From an uncultured Oscillibacter sp. (GTDB lineage: Bacteria > Bacillota_A > Clostridia > Oscillospirales > Oscillospiraceae), in NCBI GenBank assembly GCA_902462475.1, contig CABQCB010000071.1, positions 1-7,989 on the forward strand: DNA of 7,989 nt, written 5' to 3'. The notes under the pieces were generated by a model, which did not search any database, had not been told where the DNA came from, and saw only the letters and a program-made list of their open reading frames with translations. Position 1 is the first letter of the stretch. Each line of letters begins with the position of its first letter. Position numbers and translations under genes: made by a program. This document shows positions 5,530 to 7,989 of this stretch, in pieces.

Positions 5530-6285
5530 TCACAGCCGCACGGCAACGCCCCGGCCGCGAAGGAATTCCTTGAGCGCCCGGATCTCCACCTGCCGGGTAT
5601 GGAAAATGGAGGCGGCCAAACCCGCGTCCATGCCGGGATGGGTGAAGAGCTCGGCAAAGTCCTCCATCTTCCCGGCGCCGCCGCTGGCCACGATGGGCAC
5701 ATGCACCCGCGCCGCCAGGGCGTCCAGCATCTCCAGGTCGAAGCCCTGTTTGACGCCGTCGGTATCGATGGAGTTGAGCACGATCTCCCCGGCGCCTGCC
5801 GCCACGCCCCGCGCGGCCCAGTCCAGGGCGTCGATGCCCGTATCCTCCCGGCCGCCCTTGGCAAACAGGCGAAACTGCCCGGCCACCCGCTTGACATCCA
5901 TGCTGAGCACCACACACTGGTCCCCGTACCGCTTGGCCGCCTGGCCGATCAGGGACGGGTCCGCGATGGCGCCGGAGTTGACGCTCACCTTGTCCGCGCC
6001 GCACTTGAGGACCCGGTCGAAGTCCTCCAGCGTGCGGATGCCGCCGCCCACCGTCAGGGGGATGAACACCTGGGAGGCTACAGCCCGCAGGATGTCCGTA
6101 AACAGCGCCCGGCCCTCGGCGGAGGCGGTGATATCGTAAAACACCAGCTCGTCGGCGCCGGCGGCGTTATAGAACCGGGCCATCTCCACCGGGTCCGCCA
6201 TGTCCCGCAGGCCCTGGAAATTGGTGCCCTTGACCACCCGGCCGTCCTTCACGTCCAGGCAGGGAATGATCCGCTTGGCTAACAC
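5530..6285 (-). CDS. hisF: Imidazole glycerol phosphate synthase, cyclase subunit HisF
   Basis: HisF is the (beta/alpha)8-barrel cyclase that uses ammonia from HisH to convert PRFAR to imidazole glycerol phosphate and AICAR. The 251-residue product has the usual length. Catalytic Asp11 (CLDVKDG) and Asp130 (LSMDVKR) are in their standard positions, and phosphate-binding glycine motifs are seen at VGGGIRT (79-85) and ASGGAG (200-205). The start is GTG at 6285, preceded by AAGGAGG 7 nt upstream. The GTG overlaps the hisA stop (GTGTTAG, 7 nt), suggesting translational coupling. Nothing in it looks damaged. Confidence 0.97.
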   Translation of the reverse strand: MLAKRIIPCLDVKDGRVVKGTNFQGLRDMADPVEMARFYNAAGADELVFYDITASAEGRALFTDILRAVASQVFIPLTVGGGIRTLEDFDRVLKCGADKVSVNSGAIADPSLIGQAAKRYGDQCVVLSMDVKRVAGQFRLFAKGGREDTGIDALDWAARGVAAGAGEIVLNSIDTDGVKQGFDLEMLDALAARVHVPIVASGGAGKMEDFAELFTHPGMDAGLAASIFHTRQVEIRALKEFLRGRGVAVRL

Positions 6286-6998
6286 AGGCCCTCCTCCTTC
6301 AAAACCGTTTCAAGATCCAGCCGCCCCGTATAGAGGGCCTTGCCCAAAATGGCGGCGTCCACGCCCATGTCCCGCAAGCGCCGCAGCTCCTCCAGACCGG
6401 AGATTCCGCCGGAGGCGGTAATGGACAGCCCTTCAATTTTGACCAATTCTTCATAGAGGGGCAGGTTCGTCCCCTGTTCCGCCCCGTCCCGGGAGATGTC
6501 CGTATAGATAACGGTGCCCACACCGGCATCCCGAAGCCGGCGGCAGAAGTCCACCCCCCGCTCGGCTGTGCGCTCTTCCCAGCCGCTGACGGCCACATAC
6601 CCGTCCCGGGCGTCCACGCCCACGGCAATGTGCGCCCCATAGCGCCGCGCCACCTCCTTTGTAAAGTCGAAGTCCTTCACAGCGATGGTGCCCAGAATGC
6701 ACCGGTCCACCCCCAGTTCCAGGTACTGCTCGATGCGCTGCTGGGTGCGGATGCCGCCGCCCACTTCGATGAAAAGCCCTCCCTGGCGGGCCAGAGCGGC
6801 GATACTCTCCAGATTTTCCGCGGTGCCGGACCGGGCGCCGTCCAGGTCCACCACATGGAGGTACTTCGCTCCGGCGGCCAGAAACGCCCGGGCCACGGCG
6901 CAGGGGTCAGTACCGTAAACAGTCATCTGGTCGTAGTCTCCCTGGTACAGCCGCACCACCTGGCCGCCCCGCAGGTCAATGGCGGGAAAAATCTGCAT
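6279..6998 (-). CDS. hisA: ProFAR isomerase HisA
   Basis: HisA performs the Amadori rearrangement of ProFAR to PRFAR, the substrate of HisF/HisH. The 239-residue (beta/alpha)8 barrel has catalytic Asp8 (AIDLRGG) and Asp129 (VGVDARDG), the YTDISRDG motif (165-172), and phosphate-binding glycines at VGGGIRT (79-85) and ASGGIS (195-200). Length and internal half-barrel symmetry are normal. ATG at 6998 follows AGGAGG at 7 nt. It begins 12 nt after hisH ends and its TAG overlaps the GTG start of hisF. I see no feature pointing to the dual-substrate PriA type, and the operon context supports HisA. Confidence 0.97.
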   Translation of the reverse strand: MQIFPAIDLRGGQVVRLYQGDYDQMTVYGTDPCAVARAFLAAGAKYLHVVDLDGARSGTAENLESIAALARQGGLFIEVGGGIRTQQRIEQYLELGVDRCILGTIAVKDFDFTKEVARRYGAHIAVGVDARDGYVAVSGWEERTAERGVDFCRRLRDAGVGTVIYTDISRDGAEQGTNLPLYEELVKIEGLSITASGGISGLEELRRLRDMGVDAAILGKALYTGRLDLETVLKEEGLC

Positions 6999-7010
6999 GT
7001 TGCTCCCTCC

Positions 7011-7622
7011 TTACAGCTCCCCGAATGCCTTTAAAATGCGGAGCCCCGTGTCCCCGGACTTTTCCGGGTGGAACTGGGTGCCCCACACGTTCCCCCGGCG
7101 CACCGCACCGGTGACAGCCACGCCGCCATACTGCGACACGGCCAGGGTGCTCTCGGCGCAGCGGCGGGCATAGTAGCTGTGGACGTAGTACACATATTCG
7201 CCCGGCTCCACGTACTCGAAAAGCGGGTCTGCCCGGCGGATGTCCAGACTGTTCCAACCCATGTGGGGCACCTTGCAGCTCTGGTCCGCCAGGTCGTCTT
7301 TCAGCGGCGCCACTTCGCCGCCGATCAATCCAAGCCCCGGGTGCTCGCCGTACTCAAAGCTCCGGTCAAAAAGCAGCTGCATCCCAAGGCAGATGCCGAG
7401 GAACGGCTTTTTCTCCGCCTCCTCCAGCAAAAGCGCCGTCAGGCCGGAATCGTCCAGCCGGGCCCGGGCGTCGGCAAAGGCGCCCACCCCGGGCAGGATG
7501 ATCCGCTCTGCCCGGCGCAGGGCATCGGCGTCGGCAGTCACCTCCGCCCCGAGGCCCAGGTACCGCAGGCTGGAGCGCAGGGAAAAGAGATTGCCCACTC
7601 CGTAGTCCACAATGGCGATCAT
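7011..7622 (-). CDS. hisH: Imidazole glycerol phosphate synthase, glutaminase subunit HisH
   Basis: HisH hydrolyses glutamine and channels ammonia into HisF. The 203-residue class I glutamine amidotransferase has nucleophile Cys78 in GICLGMQ, His185 and Glu187 in QFHPEKSG, and the PGVGAF oxyanion-loop motif (44-49). I take ATG at 7622, the start of the conserved MIAIVDYGVGN, with AAGGAGG 6 nt upstream. The open frame continues upstream to 7790, but that part overlaps hisB and has no homology-like features. It begins 11 nt after the hisB stop and ends 12 nt before hisA. All residues needed for activity are present. Confidence 0.97.
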   Translation of the reverse strand: MIAIVDYGVGNLFSLRSSLRYLGLGAEVTADADALRRAERIILPGVGAFADARARLDDSGLTALLLEEAEKKPFLGICLGMQLLFDRSFEYGEHPGLGLIGGEVAPLKDDLADQSCKVPHMGWNSLDIRRADPLFEYVEPGEYVYYVHSYYARRCAESTLAVSQYGGVAVTGAVRRGNVWGTQFHPEKSGDTGLRILKAFGEL

Positions 7623-7633
7623 GACGTTCCTCC

Positions 7634-7989
7634 TTATAAAAGGCCCTTGGTACTGGGGATTTCCCCGGCGTGCTTTTCGTCCGGGGCCACAGCCTCCTTC
7701 AGCGCCCGGCCCGCACCTTTGAAGCACGCCTCCAGAATGTGGTGGGTGTTCTCCCCGGCCAGCTGATGGAAGTGCAGCGCGCCGGGACAATTGCGCACGA
7801 AGCCCAGCCAGAATTCCTTGGCAAGCTCCGTATCAAAGGTGCCCACCTTGGCGGTGGGCAGCGTCACCGCCCAGCCCAGATAGTCCCGGCCCGAGAGGTC
7901 GCAGCCCACCAGCACCAGCGTCTCGTCCATGGGCAGCAGGCTCTGGCCGTAGCGCCGGATGCCCCGTTTGTCCCCCAGGGCCTTGGTGA
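7634..7989 (-). CDS. hisB: Imidazoleglycerol-phosphate dehydratase HisB, 3' part only
   Basis: HisB dehydrates imidazole glycerol phosphate to imidazole acetol phosphate using two manganese ions. Only the C-terminal 118 codons are in the window and the gene runs off the right edge. The visible part reads LGDKRGIRRYG, then PMDE and DLSGRDYLGW, and later HQLAGENTHHILEACFKG. The HHxxE there is one of the conserved manganese-binding motifs. The protein ends in STKGLL, typical of the dehydratase C-terminus. Whether a histidinol-phosphatase domain is fused at the N-terminus, as in Escherichia coli, cannot be seen; the separate PHP phosphatase in the operon suggests it is not. An internal ATG at 7930 (PMDE) is not the start. 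Confidence 0.96.
   Translation of the reverse strand, partial: TKALGDKRGIRRYGQSLLPMDETLVLVGCDLSGRDYLGWAVTLPTAKVGTFDTELAKEFWLGFVRNCPGALHFHQLAGENTHHILEACFKGAGRALKEAVAPDEKHAGEIPSTKGLL

Noticed and set aside
4846..6282. Long plus-strand open frame of 478 codons
   Set aside because: It lies fully antisense to hisIE and hisF, whose catalytic residues are intact. High GC makes long antisense frames common, and its translation has no recognisable domain.
7623..7790. Longer N-terminus for HisH
   Set aside because: The extension overlaps hisB coding sequence, is Arg/Gly-rich antisense-like composition, and a good ribosome binding site fits the ATG at 7622.
1..7989. CRISPR arrays, insertion sequences, tRNA or rRNA genes, attachment sites
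   Set aside because: No regularly spaced repeats, terminal inverted repeats, transposase motifs or cloverleaf structures were seen by eye. Gene order and composition look like ordinary core chromosome.

Overview
The window looks like chromosomal DNA of a high-GC, strictly anaerobic Firmicute, most likely a gut member of the Oscillospiraceae (Flavonifractor, Oscillibacter or Intestinimonas-like). This placement is inferred. It rests on GC-rich codon use, strong AGGAGG-type ribosome binding sites, an HPr carrying both His15 and the Firmicute Ser46 site, a PerR plus rubrerythrin peroxide defence unit, a PHP-type histidinol phosphatase and a HisIE fusion. All genes but one are on the minus strand.

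Layout from left to right. The left edge (3-1040, minus) holds the first 346 codons of uvrC, cut by the window edge. Next comes a stand-alone ptsH (HPr, 1123-1386, minus) with its own consensus promoter and a strong terminator lying between it and uvrC. A two-gene perR-rbr operon (2599 down to 1654) follows. It has a sigma-A-type promoter, a perfect 21-bp palindromic operator just downstream of the -10 box, and a terminator after rbr. The only plus-strand gene (2767-3189) encodes a small, very acidic lipoprotein with seven-residue repeats that I cannot assign to a family. It converges on a HAD-family phosphatase gene (3900 down to 3247), and the two share a bidirectional terminator.

The right half (4016-7989) is the 3' part of a histidine biosynthesis operon. 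Its transcription order is hisB (3' part only), hisH, hisA, hisF, hisIE, then a PHP-family histidinol-phosphatase, ending in a strong terminator at 3978-4005. HisH and HisF form the glutamine-dependent IGP synthase, HisA supplies its substrate, HisIE performs the two steps before HisA, HisB dehydrates IGP, and the PHP enzyme dephosphorylates histidinol phosphate. The genes are tightly packed: hisA/hisF overlap by 7 nt and hisIE/PHP by 4 nt. hisG, hisD and hisC are not in view.

I found no mobile element, CRISPR array, rRNA or tRNA, and no convincing new multi-gene system. The points most worth checking are a PerR that lacks the fourth cysteine of its structural zinc site, its unusually perfect operator, the heptad-repeat lipoprotein, and a 13-bp near-identical direct repeat flanking an AT-rich stretch upstream of ptsH.
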